Assembly (NCBI GenBank): GCA_947624985.1
Contig: CANQMO010000014.1
Coordinates: forward strand, 1-64,000
Length of the DNA stretch: 64,000 nucleotides
From: an uncultured Oscillospiraceae bacterium
GTDB lineage: Bacteria > Bacillota > Clostridia > Oscillospirales > Oscillospiraceae
Direction: 5' to 3'
In this document: positions 8,856-18,027 of the stretch, in pieces
Layout: every line of letters begins with the position of its first letter
Position numbering within the stretch: the first letter of the stretch is position 1
Translations under genes and position numbers: made by a program
Notes under the pieces: model-generated
What the model was told of the DNA's origin: nothing
What the model saw: only the letters and a program-made list of their open reading frames with translations
Database searches by the model: none

Positions 8856-9413
8856 ATGGAGGACAGCCAGATCATCGCCCTGTTTTTTGAGCGCTCGGAA
8901 CAGGCGATCGAGGCATTGGAGCACAAATATGGCGCCCCGGCCAGACGGCTTGCGGCCAATATCCTGGGAGACGGCCGGGATGCGGAGGAGTGTATGAACG
9001 ATGCGTATTTCGCCCTCTGGAACACCATCCCGCCCAATTTGCCGGTCTCGCTGTGCGGCTATCTGTGCCGGGTGGTCCGAAACGCTGCCGCCAAGCGCTA
9101 CCGGGCCAACTCCGCCCAAAAGCGCAACGCCCACTTTGACGCGGCTCTGGAGGAGCTGGCGGCGTGTATCCCCGGCCCGGAAGACGTCGAATCGGCCCTG
9201 GAGGCCAAAGAACTGGCCGCGGCCATCAACGGCTTTCTGGACACGCTGGATTACACCGACCGGTTCCTGTTCCTGCGCCGCTATTGGTACGGGGACAGTC
9301 TGGAGACGGCGGCGGCCATGGCCCGCCTGCGGCCCCACCGGGCCTCCGTCCGGCTGAGCCGCGTCCGTGCGAAATTGAAGCAGTATCTGAAAAAGGAGGG
9401 CATGATACCGTGA
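8856..9413 (+). CDS. RNA polymerase sigma factor, ECF-like
   Basis: A 185-residue sigma-70 family protein. Region 2 lies about residues 20-90 (LGDGRDAEECMNDAYFALWN, then a basic RYRANSAQKR segment) and region 4 about 125-175 with a helix-turn-helix ending RLSRVRAKLKQYLKKEG. There is no region 1.1 or 3, as in extracytoplasmic-function or related accessory sigma factors. A GGAAGGAGG site precedes the ATG. Its stop codon overlaps the start of the next gene (GTGA), the usual arrangement of a sigma factor with its anti-sigma partner. Confidence 0.88.
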   Translation: MEDSQIIALFFERSEQAIEALEHKYGAPARRLAANILGDGRDAEECMNDAYFALWNTIPPNLPVSLCGYLCRVVRNAAAKRYRANSAQKRNAHFDAALEELAACIPGPEDVESALEAKELAAAINGFLDTLDYTDRFLFLRRYWYGDSLETAAAMARLRPHRASVRLSRVRAKLKQYLKKEGMIP

Positions 9414-10450
9414 ATCGGGAGTATCTTTGGCAGGTCCTGGACGGCCTGGACGACCGGCATATCGCCGCCGCTGCCCGCTTTGATCCCGAGGGCGAAGAGA
9501 CCCTCCGGGAAAGGAGCACAGACATGAAAACGAACAACAGACATATTCGCCGTGCGGCCGTGATCGCCCTGGCCGCCGCGCTGATCCTGGCCCTGGGGGC
9601 CACAGCCTACGCGGCACTGGACGGGGCGGAATGGTTCAAGAGCTGGTTCTCGGACCAGGTCGGGGAAGAGCTTACCGAGGGACAGAAGACGTACATTGAG
9701 GGAGCTGCCGCAGGCATCGGCCAGTCCGTCACAGCCGATGGCTGGACCGTGACATTGGACTCGGCTATATCCGACGGGCGATACTTCTACCTGAAGCTGA
9801 GCATCCGGCCGTCGGATGGATCAGGGGCGGATGAGGTTCCCGTTCTGCGCGGGGAACTGACAAGCGCAGACCCGGACGCACCGGAAGATCTCTTTTCAGG
9901 CGGTGCGCAGAACATGGTATTGGGCGAAGAAAACGGCGTCATTACCCAGCTGCTGGGAGTATCCGTTCTCCCCAGTCTACGGGGGCATGACATGGATCTT
10001 TCCTATCCTCTGACGCTGACGCTGGACAGCGAGGGAGAGGACGCGCCGGGCGGGGCGCCCTGGATTTTTACCTTCACCTTGTCCCCAGCGCAGACAGATC
10101 AGTGGGAGCTGGTAACGGAGCCCTTAACCGCCGCGGGGACCATTATCAAAGATAAGTACGGCGTCGATAGGGAGGAAGCTGACGTGACGGTAACATCCGT
10201 GAAGCTTTCCTCCATGGGCGCAGTGCTGGCCTACCGGTATGAAGGGGAGGTCGTCCCCAATGTGTCCGAGCAGGACCTGCGGGTGGAGACGGCCAACAGC
10301 GGGGCTGCCAAGATCACCCGGTGCTATGGCGATTGGGACGAGAAAGCACACATCCTGCTACTGGACCTGCAGTTCGCCGCTCCCATCGACCTGGACGAGG
10401 TCACCGCCGTGACCTTCCAGGGCCATGAGCTGGCGCTGCCGGAAAAGTAA
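9410..10450 (+). CDS. Anti-sigma factor-like membrane protein (DUF4179-type)
   Basis: A 346-residue protein starting at GTG 9410, which overlaps the sigma stop codon by 4 nt and follows AAAGGAGGG. About 45 cytoplasmic residues (MNREYLWQVLDGLDDRHI) precede a transmembrane helix near residues 46-70 and a large extracytoplasmic part beginning near AALDGAEWFKSWFSDQ, which matches the DUF4179 layout. The likely role is to hold the neighbouring sigma factor at the membrane and release it on an envelope signal. The signal and regulon cannot be deduced here. Confidence 0.8.
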   Translation: MNREYLWQVLDGLDDRHIAAAARFDPEGEETLRERSTDMKTNNRHIRRAAVIALAAALILALGATAYAALDGAEWFKSWFSDQVGEELTEGQKTYIEGAAAGIGQSVTADGWTVTLDSAISDGRYFYLKLSIRPSDGSGADEVPVLRGELTSADPDAPEDLFSGGAQNMVLGEENGVITQLLGVSVLPSLRGHDMDLSYPLTLTLDSEGEDAPGGAPWIFTFTLSPAQTDQWELVTEPLTAAGTIIKDKYGVDREEADVTVTSVKLSSMGAVLAYRYEGEVVPNVSEQDLRVETANSGAAKITRCYGDWDEKAHILLLDLQFAAPIDLDEVTAVTFQGHELALPEK

Positions 10451-10465
10451 AACGCGCAAAAAATG

Positions 10466-10495
10466 GCGCGCCGCGTTTTTGCGACGCGCTGTTTT
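10466..10495 (+). terminator. Terminator between convergent genes
   Basis: A 9-bp stem with one mismatch (10466-10474 with 10481-10489) is followed by TGTTTT, placed between the anti-sigma stop and the convergent flavoprotein gene. Confidence 0.6.
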
Positions 10496-10986
10496 CATGT
10501 CTTTGGAAGCAGTTCCTTGGCCTGTTTGCCGGTCACATGCTCCGGCGTGATCTCAAAGCACGCCAGCCGGGGCAGGTCCTTTTCAATCTCGGCCCTGACC
10601 GCCTCCGGGACCGGATAGTATTTCATACCCAGGTCGTAGGCGGCCTGTATGAGCTCGTCGCCCGCCAGCAGCCGCACCCTGCCCAAGACAACGGCGCTGC
10701 GGTACACGTCGGTGAGCTTCTCCGGGACCACCTCGTCCCGGTCTATGACGCAAAAACAGACCTTTTCGTCCCGGGCCATGGCGTCGAATTTGTGGCCCGC
10801 TTTGGCCCCGTGAAAATATATCTTCCCGGCCTTATAGACGTAGTTGACTGGCACGGCGTAAGGGTATCCGCCGTCCCCGTTCACGGCCAGGACCCCGGTC
10901 CTGCCCCGGGCAAGGATATCCTGCGTCTCCTTATCGGATAGCTGTTGCTTTATGCGCCGCATGGGGCGGAAATCACCGTCAGGCAT
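10495..10986 (-). CDS. Pyridoxamine 5'-phosphate oxidase-family flavin-binding protein
   Basis: A 163-residue split-barrel protein of the PNPOx-like/NimA-related group. The N-terminal part has LARGRTGVLAVNGDGGYPYA and PVNYVYKAGKIYFHGAKAGHK, the usual FMN-contacting strands, then VCFCVIDRD and YRSAVVLGRVRLL. Such proteins bind FMN or related flavins and many reduce or sequester small molecules; the substrate is unknown. Its ATG overlaps the ackA stop by 8 nt, so it is translated from the ackA message. Confidence 0.85.
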   Translation of the reverse strand: MPDGDFRPMRRIKQQLSDKETQDILARGRTGVLAVNGDGGYPYAVPVNYVYKAGKIYFHGAKAGHKFDAMARDEKVCFCVIDRDEVVPEKLTDVYRSAVVLGRVRLLAGDELIQAAYDLGMKYYPVPEAVRAEIEKDLPRLACFEITPEHVTGKQAKELLPKT

Positions 10987-12178
10987 TTTCTACCAGTTCC
11001 TTTGTATCTCTTGCGATGACCAGTTCCTCATTGGTGGGGATGACCATGACCTTGACCTTGCTGCCGGCGGCGGAGATGAAGGTCTCCTCGCCCCGTTTGG
11101 CGTTGCATTCCGGGCAGATCTCCACGCCCAGATAGCCCAGATACCGGCAGATACCGGCCCGGCAGGCAGCGTCGTTCTCGCCCACACCGGCGGTGAAGAT
11201 AACGCCGTCCACGCCGTTCATGGCGGCGGCGTAGGCGCCGATGGTCTTGGCTACGGCGTACTGGAACATCTCCAGAGCCAGGGCGGCCCGCTCATTGCCC
11301 TCGCCGGCGGCGCGGGTCAGGTCACGGAAATCGGAGCTCACGCCGGACACGCCCAGCACGCCGGACTTCTTGTTCAGCTCATTGGTGATGGTTTTCAGGT
11401 CTTTGCCGGTGGTCTGGCACAGATAGTCGGGGATGGACACGTCGATATCGCCGCAGCGGGTGCCCATAGGCAGCCCGGCGATGGGGGTGAAGCCCATGGA
11501 GGTATCCACGCTCCTGCCCCCGTCGATGGCGCAGATGGAACTGCCGTTGCCCATGTGGCAGGAGATGAGCTTCAACTCTTCGATGGGCCGGCCCATCATC
11601 TCGGCGGCCCGGGCGGACACATACCGGTGGCTGGTGCCGTGGAAGCCGTAGCGGCGGACCTGCAGGTCCGTGTAGTACTCGTAGGGGATGGCGTACATGA
11701 ACGCCTTGCCGGGCATGGTCTGGTGGAAGGCGGTGTCGAACACGGCCACCTGGGGCACATCGCCCATGACCGCCTGACAGGCTTTTATGCCGGTGATATT
11801 GGCGGGGTTGTGCAGGGGGGCCAGCGGCACACATTCCTCAATGGCGGCCATGACGGCGTCGTCGATGACCACGGAGGCGGCGAACTTCTCTCCGCCGTGG
11901 ACCACCCGGTGGCCCACCGCGCCGATCTCGCCCATGTCCGCCACCACGCCGTATTCGGCGCATGTGAGCTTCTCCAGCACCGCGGCGATGGCCTCGGTGT
12001 GGGTGGGCAGGGCCACGTCCGCGTCGAAAACGGGCTTGCCGTTCTGGGGCTGATGCTTCAGATGTCCGTCGATACCTATACGCTCGCACAGGCCCTTTGC
12101 CAGAAGGGACTCGTTGTCCATGTCCAGAAGCTGGTATTTCAGAGAGGAACTGCCGCAGTTGATAACAAGAATTTTCAT
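10979..12178 (-). CDS. ackA: Acetate kinase
   Basis: A 399-residue acetate kinase that makes ATP from acetyl phosphate, the last step of acetate fermentation. It has N-terminal INCGSSSLKYQLLD, GHRVVHGGEKF, the catalytic-region FHQTMP, GTSHRYVSARA, CHMGNGSSICAI and a C-terminal VFTAGVGEND signature. Length is normal. pta is not adjacent. The gene is divergent from tmcAL across a 104-nt AT-rich gap and is followed by the overlapping flavin-binding protein gene. Confidence 0.97.
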   Translation of the reverse strand: MKILVINCGSSSLKYQLLDMDNESLLAKGLCERIGIDGHLKHQPQNGKPVFDADVALPTHTEAIAAVLEKLTCAEYGVVADMGEIGAVGHRVVHGGEKFAASVVIDDAVMAAIEECVPLAPLHNPANITGIKACQAVMGDVPQVAVFDTAFHQTMPGKAFMYAIPYEYYTDLQVRRYGFHGTSHRYVSARAAEMMGRPIEELKLISCHMGNGSSICAIDGGRSVDTSMGFTPIAGLPMGTRCGDIDVSIPDYLCQTTGKDLKTITNELNKKSGVLGVSGVSSDFRDLTRAAGEGNERAALALEMFQYAVAKTIGAYAAAMNGVDGVIFTAGVGENDAACRAGICRYLGYLGVEICPECNAKRGEETFISAAGSKVKVMVIPTNEELVIARDTKELVENA

Positions 12179-12282
12179 GGTGTACCCCTTTCGTCTTGTA
12201 AAATATAGAAAATCGTGTAAAATGATACGGGAACCGCAGATTTATTTTAGCGCATTTTAGAAAAAACGCAAGAGGGACCGCC

Positions 12283-13503
12283 ATGGAAAACGCCGTCGGG
12301 GTGGTGGGGGAATTCAACCCCTTTCACCGGGGCCACCGGGAGCATTTTGAAAAGTGCAGGGCTCTGCTGGGAGCGGACGCGCCCATCGTGTGCGTGATGA
12401 GCGGGGATTTCGTCCAGCGGGGGGAGCCCGCCTGCCTTGGCAAGCACGCCCGGGCGGAGATGGCGGCGCTGTGCGGGGCGGACCTGGTGCTGGAGCTGCC
12501 GCTGCCCTGGTGCATGGCCTCGGCGGAGCGGTTCGCCCGGGGAGCCGTGGCTCTGCTGGACAGCCTGGGGACGGTGACCCACCTGGCCTTCGGCAGCGAG
12601 TCCGGCGATTTGGACGGCGTAAGAGCTCTGGCCCGCGCGGCGGCGGACCCCGGAAACATGGAGCGGATAAAAAAGGCCATGGCGGGCGGCGTCCCCTTCG
12701 CCGCAGCCCGGGAGGCGGTACTGCGTCAGACGCTGGGGGACTGGGCGGACCTGCTGCGTGACCCGAACGACATACTGGCCGTAGAGTACTGTAAGGCGCT
12801 GGCGGCCATCGGTTCCGCCATGGAGCCCGTCGCCACGGTCCGGGCCGCTTCCCGGCACGACGCTTTGCGCCCGGACGGACCGCCCAGCGCCCTGGCCCTG
12901 CGCAGCCGTCTGGCGGCGGGGGAGGACGTCTCCTCCGCTCTGCCGGAAAAGGCCGCCGCAGTGCTGGCCCGGGAGGTGGGAGCGGGCCGGGGCCCGGTGA
13001 CGGCGGCCGGCCTGGACCAGGCGGTCATGGCCCGGCTGCGCGCCCTGGCTCCGGAGGACTTCTCCGCCCTGCCGGACGCCACGGAGGGACTGGGCAACCG
13101 GCTGGCCAGAGCGGTCAGGGATGGCGGCTGCGTGGACGATGTGCTGGCGGCGGTCAAGACGAAGCGGTATCCTCTGAGCCGGCTGCGGCGGATGGTGTTC
13201 GCCGGGGCGCTGGGCCTTCGGGCGAACCGGGACGGGGGAGCGCCTCCCTACGCGCGGGTCCTGGCCAGCACGGAGCGTGGCCGGGCGCTGCTGCGAACGA
13301 TGGGCGAAAGCGCCCGCGTGCCTGTCATAACAAGACCCGCCGCGGCGAAAAAGCTGGACGGACGGGCGCGGGAGATATTTGACCTGACGGCGGCGGCCCG
13401 GGACTTCTATGTGCTGGGCTATCCGGCGCCGGGGGAGAGAGCGGGCGGCTCCGACTGGCGGACCGGCCCCGTCACCCTGCCACGGCCCGCGCAGGGCGTG
13501 TAG
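12283..13503 (+). CDS. tmcAL: tRNA(Met) cytidine acetate ligase
   Basis: A 406-residue YlbM-family nucleotidyltransferase. N-terminal GVVGEFNPFHRGH contains the HxGH adenylylation motif, and PLPWCMASAERFARGAV with FGSESGDL follows as in the family. The Bacillus enzyme activates acetate with ATP to form N4-acetylcytidine at the wobble base of elongator tRNA-Met. Its position opposite ackA is suggestive, since both use acetate, and such pairing is common in Firmicutes. GAGGGACCGCC precedes the ATG. Confidence 0.92.
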   Translation: MENAVGVVGEFNPFHRGHREHFEKCRALLGADAPIVCVMSGDFVQRGEPACLGKHARAEMAALCGADLVLELPLPWCMASAERFARGAVALLDSLGTVTHLAFGSESGDLDGVRALARAAADPGNMERIKKAMAGGVPFAAAREAVLRQTLGDWADLLRDPNDILAVEYCKALAAIGSAMEPVATVRAASRHDALRPDGPPSALALRSRLAAGEDVSSALPEKAAAVLAREVGAGRGPVTAAGLDQAVMARLRALAPEDFSALPDATEGLGNRLARAVRDGGCVDDVLAAVKTKRYPLSRLRRMVFAGALGLRANRDGGAPPYARVLASTERGRALLRTMGESARVPVITRPAAAKKLDGRAREIFDLTAAARDFYVLGYPAPGERAGGSDWRTGPVTLPRPAQGV

Positions 13504-13528
13504 ATCGGCAGTTATGGAGCGGCGAATC

Positions 13529-14089
13529 ATGACCGAAAAAGAAAAAATGCTGAAAGGCGAATGGCACGACGCCAATTTTGACCCGGCTCTGCTCAAGGAA
13601 CGCGCAAGAGCCGAATCGCTCTGCTTTGACTTTAACATGTCCAGACTGGGAAGCGGGGAACAGCTTGCCGCCCTGAGAGAGCTGCTGGGCACGGATATAC
13701 CCGAGGGGCTCACCGTGCTCACGCCGGTCTATTTTGACTACGGCACGCACATGCGATTTGGAGAGGGCACGTTTGTCAATCACGGCTGCTACTTTATGGA
13801 CGGCGGCGGGATATACATTGGCAAGAATGTATTTATCGGCCCCTTCTGCGGTTTTTACACGGCCAGCCATCCTTTGGCGTTCAAGGACAGAAACAAAGGA
13901 CTGGAGAGGGCGCTGCCCATCCACGTCGGCGATAACTGCTGGTTTGGCGCCAACGTATCCGTTTTGCAGGGCGTCACCATCGGCAGCGGCTGCGTGATCG
14001 CCGCCGGAAGCGTGGTCACAGGTGATCTGCCGGATAACTGCCTGGCCGCCGGCGTTCCTGCCGCTGTGAAAAAATATATCGAGCAATAA
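13529..14089 (+). CDS. maa: Maltose/galactoside O-acetyltransferase (LbH fold)
   Basis: A 186-residue hexapeptide-repeat acetyltransferase. A helical N-terminal cap (MTEKEKMLKGEWHDANFDPAL) precedes a left-handed beta-helix with repeated [IV]G..... turns (YIGKNVFIGPFCGFYTASHP) containing the catalytic His, and ends in GVPAAVKKYIEQ. It transfers acetyl from acetyl-CoA to sugars; the physiological acceptor is uncertain. ATG 13529 is preferred over ATG 13514 because GGAG lies 9 nt before it, whereas 13514 has no ribosome site. Confidence 0.88.
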   Translation: MTEKEKMLKGEWHDANFDPALLKERARAESLCFDFNMSRLGSGEQLAALRELLGTDIPEGLTVLTPVYFDYGTHMRFGEGTFVNHGCYFMDGGGIYIGKNVFIGPFCGFYTASHPLAFKDRNKGLERALPIHVGDNCWFGANVSVLQGVTIGSGCVIAAGSVVTGDLPDNCLAAGVPAAVKKYIEQ

Positions 14090-14181
14090 AACATCCCGTT
14101 CGTCGGGCCATCCGCGCCGGACGGTGGGCCTGCCTCTGACGAGGGGGCCCGGGTCCCGAGCGCTGAGGATCGGTATGCATT

Positions 14182-15252
14182 ATGGATGAAAAGCTGATAC
14201 AAATAGAAGATAAGTATGATAAGCTCTCCGCCCGGATGGAGGCCCCGGAGGCTTACGCCGATCCGGCGGCCTATGCCGCTCTTGCCAGGGAGCGGAAGGA
14301 GCTGGAGCCGGTGGTGGAGGCCATCCGGGCCGTCCGGCGGCTGCGCGCCGCCGCCGCTGAGGCGGAGGCGCTGCTGGAGGCAGAGACCGACCCGGACCTG
14401 CGCGCTCTGGCCCGGGATGAACTGGACGCGGCCAAAGAGGCCCTGCCGGCGGCGGAGCTCGCTTTGAAGACCCGGCTGCTGCCGAAAGACCCCAACGACG
14501 AGAAGAACGTGATCATTGAGATACGGGGCGGCGTAGGCGGCGAGGAATCAGCCCTTTTCGCGGCGAGCCTGTACCGCATGTACTCCATGTACGCCGAGGG
14601 CCGGGGCTGGAAGGTCTCTGTGGCCAACGTGAACGAGACGGATCTGGGCGGGATAAAGGAGATCAGCTTTATCATAGAGGGCGCCGGGGCGTATTCCCGG
14701 CTGAAATTTGAAAGCGGGGTCCACCGGGTACAGCGGGTGCCGGAGACGGAGACCCAGGGCCGTATCCACACGTCCACCGTCACCGTGGCGGTGCTGCCGG
14801 AGACGGACGAGGCGGAGTTCAAACTGGATATGTCGGAGATACGCGTCGACGTGTTCCGCTCCTCCGGCGCCGGGGGACAGAAGGTAAACAAGACCTCCAG
14901 CGCCATCCGGGTGACCCATATCCCCACGGGCACGGTGGTGGAGTGCCAGGACGAGCGCAGCCAATACAAAAACAAGGCCCGGGCGCTCTCCATACTGGCC
15001 TCCCGCCTGGCGGAGGCGGAGCGGGAACGCCGGGATGCCGAGCGGGCGGATGAGCGGCGCAGCCAGGTGGGCACCGGCATGCGAAACGAGCGTATCCGCA
15101 CCTATAACTTTCCCCAGGGCCGGGTGACCGACCACCGGATCGGGCTTACGCTGTACAAGATAGACGCGGTGATGAACGGGGAGCTGGACGAGCTCATCGA
15201 CGCGCTGGTGACGGCGGATCAGGCGGAAAAACTGAAAAGTGAAAACGGTTAA
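14182..15252 (+). CDS. prfA: Peptide chain release factor 1
   Basis: A 356-residue class I release factor reading UAA/UAG. The coiled N-terminal domain is followed by the codon-recognition domain and the GGQ motif in [16 protein letters not shown], which triggers peptidyl-tRNA hydrolysis. Length and the C-terminal [11 protein letters not shown] are typical of RF1. The usual downstream neighbour prmC, which methylates the GGQ glutamine, is missing here; instead the TsaC-CoaE fusion overlaps the end by 14 nt. Confidence 0.96.
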   Translation: MDEKLIQIEDKYDKLSARMEAPEAYADPAAYAALARERKELEPVVEAIRAVRRLRAAAAEAEALLEAETDPDLRALARDELDAAKEALPAAELALKTRLLPKDPNDEKNVIIEIRGGVGGEESALFAASLYRMYSMYAEGRGWKVSVANVNETDLGGIKEISFIIEGAGAYSRLKFESGVHRVQRVPETETQGRIHTSTVTVAVLPETDEAEFKLDMSEIRVDVFRSSGAGGQKVNKTSSAIRVTHIPTGTVVECQDERSQYKNKARALSILASRLAEAERERRDAERADERRSQVGTGMRNERIRTYNFPQGRVTDHRIGLTLYKIDAVMNGELDELIDALVTADQAEKLKSENG

Positions 15253-16477
15253 GATGGATACGGAGTATATAAAAGATAACAGAGACCTGCCCCGGGCGGC
15301 GGAGATACTGCGCGCCGGCGGCCTTGTGGCGGTGCCCACGGAGACGGTGTATGGCCTGGCGGCCAACGGCCTTGACCCGGCCGCGGTGGAGCGGATATAC
15401 CAGGTGAAGGGCCGGCCGGCGGTAAAGCCTTTGAGCCTGCTGGTAGAGGGCCCCGCCGCCCTGGACGCCTACGGCCACAGCGTGTCCCCGGGCGCCAGGA
15501 TATTGGCCTCTACGTTTTGGCCCGGTCCTTTGACCATAGTGGTGGAAGCGGACCCGAAAATACCGGAAATCACCCGTGCTGGTGGGGCTACAGTGGGGCT
15601 CAGGTGCCCGGAGAGCGAAAAAACCATAGAGCTTTTGCGCCAAATCGCTCTCCCCCTCGCCTGTCCTTCCGCCAACCTTTCCGGCCAGCCCAGTCCCAAA
15701 ACAGCGGAAGAAGTTGTGGCGTATTTTGACGGCAAGATCGAGGCCATCGTGGACGGCGGGCCCTGTATTTTGGGCACCGAGAGCACCGTCGTGGACCTGT
15801 CCGGAGGGAAGTGCCGTATCCTGCGGCAGGGGGCGCTGCCGGAGCGGGACATCCGGGAGACGCTGATCGGTTCGCTGAAGATCGTGGGGGTCACCGGGGG
15901 CACCGGCGCGGGCAAGACTACGGCGCTGGAGGCCCTGGCCGCCATGGGCGCGCTGGTCATCGACGCGGATGAGGTCTATCACGGCCTGTGCCTGGAGAAT
16001 GCGCGCATGCTGGCGGAGATCGAGGCCCGGTTCCCCGGCTCGGTGACGGACGGAGCGTTGCAGCGGAAAAAGCTGGGGGCGGTGGTGTTTTCCGACCCGA
16101 AGGCCCTGGCGGACCTGAGCGCCATCACGGATAAATATGTGATCGGCGCCATTGACGGTATGCTGGCGGACCACGCCGCCGCCGGCGGGAAATACGCGGC
16201 CATCGACGCCATCAATCTGCTGGGCACCTCTCTGGAGGACCGGCTCACGGCTCTGGTGGGGGTCCTGGCCCCGGAGGAAGCGAGGGCGGCCCGTCTGGCG
16301 GCCCGGGATGGGATAAGCGGGGAATACGCCCGCATGCGTATTCGGGCCCAGAAGCCGGACGCCTTTTATGAGGCCCACTGCGATCATATCCTGCATAACG
16401 ACGGCAGCCGGGAGGACTTCCGGCGGGCCTGCGACAAGCTATTCAAAAATATCTTGGAGGGAAACGACCATGGATGA
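15239..16477 (+). CDS. Fused TsaC/YrdC threonylcarbamoyl-AMP synthase and dephospho-CoA kinase
   Basis: A 412-residue fusion. Residues 1-205 are a YrdC/Sua5 domain ([67 protein letters not shown]) that makes threonylcarbamoyl-AMP for the t6A37 modification of tRNAs. From about residue 212 it continues as a CoaE kinase with P-loop [17 protein letters not shown] and [10 protein letters not shown], which phosphorylates dephospho-CoA in the last CoA step. No stop or frame break separates the halves. Start GTG 15239 gives [10 protein letters not shown] and overlaps prfA; ATG 15254 is an alternative. The tsaC half follows prfA as in many Firmicutes; the fusion suggests both activities are made in equal amount. 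Confidence 0.92.
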   Translation: MKTVKMDTEYIKDNRDLPRAAEILRAGGLVAVPTETVYGLAANGLDPAAVERIYQVKGRPAVKPLSLLVEGPAALDAYGHSVSPGARILASTFWPGPLTIVVEADPKIPEITRAGGATVGLRCPESEKTIELLRQIALPLACPSANLSGQPSPKTAEEVVAYFDGKIEAIVDGGPCILGTESTVVDLSGGKCRILRQGALPERDIRETLIGSLKIVGVTGGTGAGKTTALEALAAMGALVIDADEVYHGLCLENARMLAEIEARFPGSVTDGALQRKKLGAVVFSDPKALADLSAITDKYVIGAIDGMLADHAAAGGKYAAIDAINLLGTSLEDRLTALVGVLAPEEARAARLAARDGISGEYARMRIRAQKPDAFYEAHCDHILHNDGSREDFRRACDKLFKNILEGNDHG

Positions 16478-17852
16478 GAAGAAAAACGAGCTATTTTACC
16501 AGCCGAAAAACGGCTATGACCTGATCGGCGCCGCCGAGCGCACCGCTTGCGAGGACTACTGCAAGGGCTATATGGCCTATCTGGACGCGGCCCGGACCGA
16601 GCGGGAGGCGGTGAGCGAGGCGATCAGACTGGCGGAGGCCGCGGGCTTCGCGCCCCTGGGGGACGACGCCGGCCCCATCAGACCGGGGCAGAAGGTGTAT
16701 CTCAACAATCGCGGCAAGAGCCTGCTGCTGGCCGTGGGCGGCAAAAAGCCCATGAGCGCCGGATTCGTGGTGGGGGCGGCCCATGTGGATTCCCCCCGGC
16801 TGGACTTGAAGCAGCTGCCCCTTTTTGAGGACGCGGAGCTGGGCTATTTCCGCACCCACTACTACGGCGGTATCAAGAAGTATCAGTGGACCGCCATCCC
16901 TTTGGAACTGCACGGCACCGTGGCGCTGAAGGACGGAACGGCGGTGGATGTGGTCATCGGCCGGGATAAGGACGATCCTCAGTTCGTGGTGACGGATCTG
17001 CTGCCCCATCTGGCGGCGGACCAAATGCAAAAGACCATGGCCAAGGGCGTGGAAGGGGAGAAGCTGTGTATCCTGGCGGGCAGCGTGCCCTACGCGGGCG
17101 AGGGCGGCGACCGGGTGAAGCTGGCTGTGATGAGCCTTTTGAACGACCGGTACGGTATCACGGAGGCGGATCTGATCTCCGCGGAGCTGGAGGCGGTGCC
17201 CGCCTTTGACGTGCGGGAGCTGGGTCTGGACCGGAGCATGATCGGCGGCTACGGCCAGGACGACCGGGTCTGCGCCTACGCGGAGCTCGCGGCCATTTTG
17301 CAGACCGAGGCGCCGGAGCGCACGGCGGTCTGCATCCTGGCGGACAAGGAGGAGATCGGCTCCGTGGGCGTGTCCGGTATGCGCAGTCAGGCTTTTGAGC
17401 GGTTCATCGCCCGTCTGTGCGGCGATACCTGCACGGTCCAGGAGAGCTTTTCCCACAGCTTCTGCGTCTCCGCCGACGTGACTGCGGCGCTGGACCCCAT
17501 GTACCCGGAGGTCAGCGAAAAGCAGAACGCCGCCCGGCTCAACTACGGCGTGGGCTTTTGCAAGTATACCGGTTCCCGGGGAAAGTCCGGGGCCAGCGAC
17601 GCCTCCGCGGAGCTGGTGGGCTATCTGCGTCGGCTGTGCGACGACGCGGGCGTGGTCTGGCAGATGTGCGAGCTGGGCAAGGTGGACCAGGGCGGCGGCG
17701 GCACCGTGGCGCTGTATATGGCCGACCGGGACATCGACACCATCGACGCGGGCGTGCCGGTGCTGAGCATGCACGCCCCCTTTGAGACCACCGCCAAGTT
17801 CGACTGCTATATGACCTATAAGTGCATGAAGGCGGCCTACGGGGCAGAATAA
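16470..17852 (+). CDS. M18-family aminopeptidase
   Basis: A 460-residue zinc aminopeptidase of the M18 (aspartyl aminopeptidase) family, cytoplasmic. Visible metal/active-site regions include AAHVDSPRLDLKQ, VLADKEEIGSVGVSGM-type sequence (seen as ILADKEEIGSVGVSGM), CVSADVTAALDP and the C-terminal VPVLSMHAPFE. ATG 16470 follows CTTGGAGGG and overlaps the previous stop by 8 nt, so it is the last gene of prfA-tsaC/coaE-apeA-like operon. The preferred residue is not known. Confidence 0.93.
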   Translation: MDEKKNELFYQPKNGYDLIGAAERTACEDYCKGYMAYLDAARTEREAVSEAIRLAEAAGFAPLGDDAGPIRPGQKVYLNNRGKSLLLAVGGKKPMSAGFVVGAAHVDSPRLDLKQLPLFEDAELGYFRTHYYGGIKKYQWTAIPLELHGTVALKDGTAVDVVIGRDKDDPQFVVTDLLPHLAADQMQKTMAKGVEGEKLCILAGSVPYAGEGGDRVKLAVMSLLNDRYGITEADLISAELEAVPAFDVRELGLDRSMIGGYGQDDRVCAYAELAAILQTEAPERTAVCILADKEEIGSVGVSGMRSQAFERFIARLCGDTCTVQESFSHSFCVSADVTAALDPMYPEVSEKQNAARLNYGVGFCKYTGSRGKSGASDASAELVGYLRRLCDDAGVVWQMCELGKVDQGGGGTVALYMADRDIDTIDAGVPVLSMHAPFETTAKFDCYMTYKCMKAAYGAE

Positions 17853-17917
17853 CAGCCCCCGGCGTTCGAGCGAAAACCGCCGCCCGTCATGGCGCCGGAT
17901 TTTGGTCAAAATCGCCT

Positions 17918-17946
17918 TTGACGCTCGTGCGTCCGGCGGGTATAAT
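17918..17946 (+). promoter_or_regulatory. SigA promoter before the MATE gene leader
   Basis: TTGACG (17918-17923), a 17-nt spacer and TATAAT (17941-17946). The predicted start site is within a base or two of the 5' arm of the following hairpin. Confidence 0.85.
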
Positions 17947-17953
17947 AAAAATA

Positions 17954-18007
17954 CAACGTGTAGCACGCAATGCGTAAATCCGGTTGCGTGCTGCACGTTG
18001 TTTTTTT
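17954..18007 (+). terminator. Long hairpin plus T7 at the start of the MATE leader, possible attenuator
   Basis: A 17-bp stem with one U-G pair (17954-17970 with 17984-18000), 13-nt loop and seven T. It lies between the promoter and the ribosome site of the MATE gene, so RNA started at 17946 would meet it immediately. It could be conditional attenuation, or a terminator for the aminopeptidase operon that overlaps the new transcript. Confidence 0.8.
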
Positions 18008-18027
18008 GTGTGTGAAAGGAAGTCAAA

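Noticed and set aside
7524..9617. A 697-codon minus-strand frame across the secreted protein and sigma genes
   Set aside because: It crosses two plus-strand genes with their own promoters, ribosome sites and a terminator; its composition is a GC-skew shadow.
12247..13722. A 491-codon minus-strand frame opposite tmcAL
   Set aside because: Shadow of the well-supported tmcAL gene; Arg/Gly/Pro-rich with no motif.
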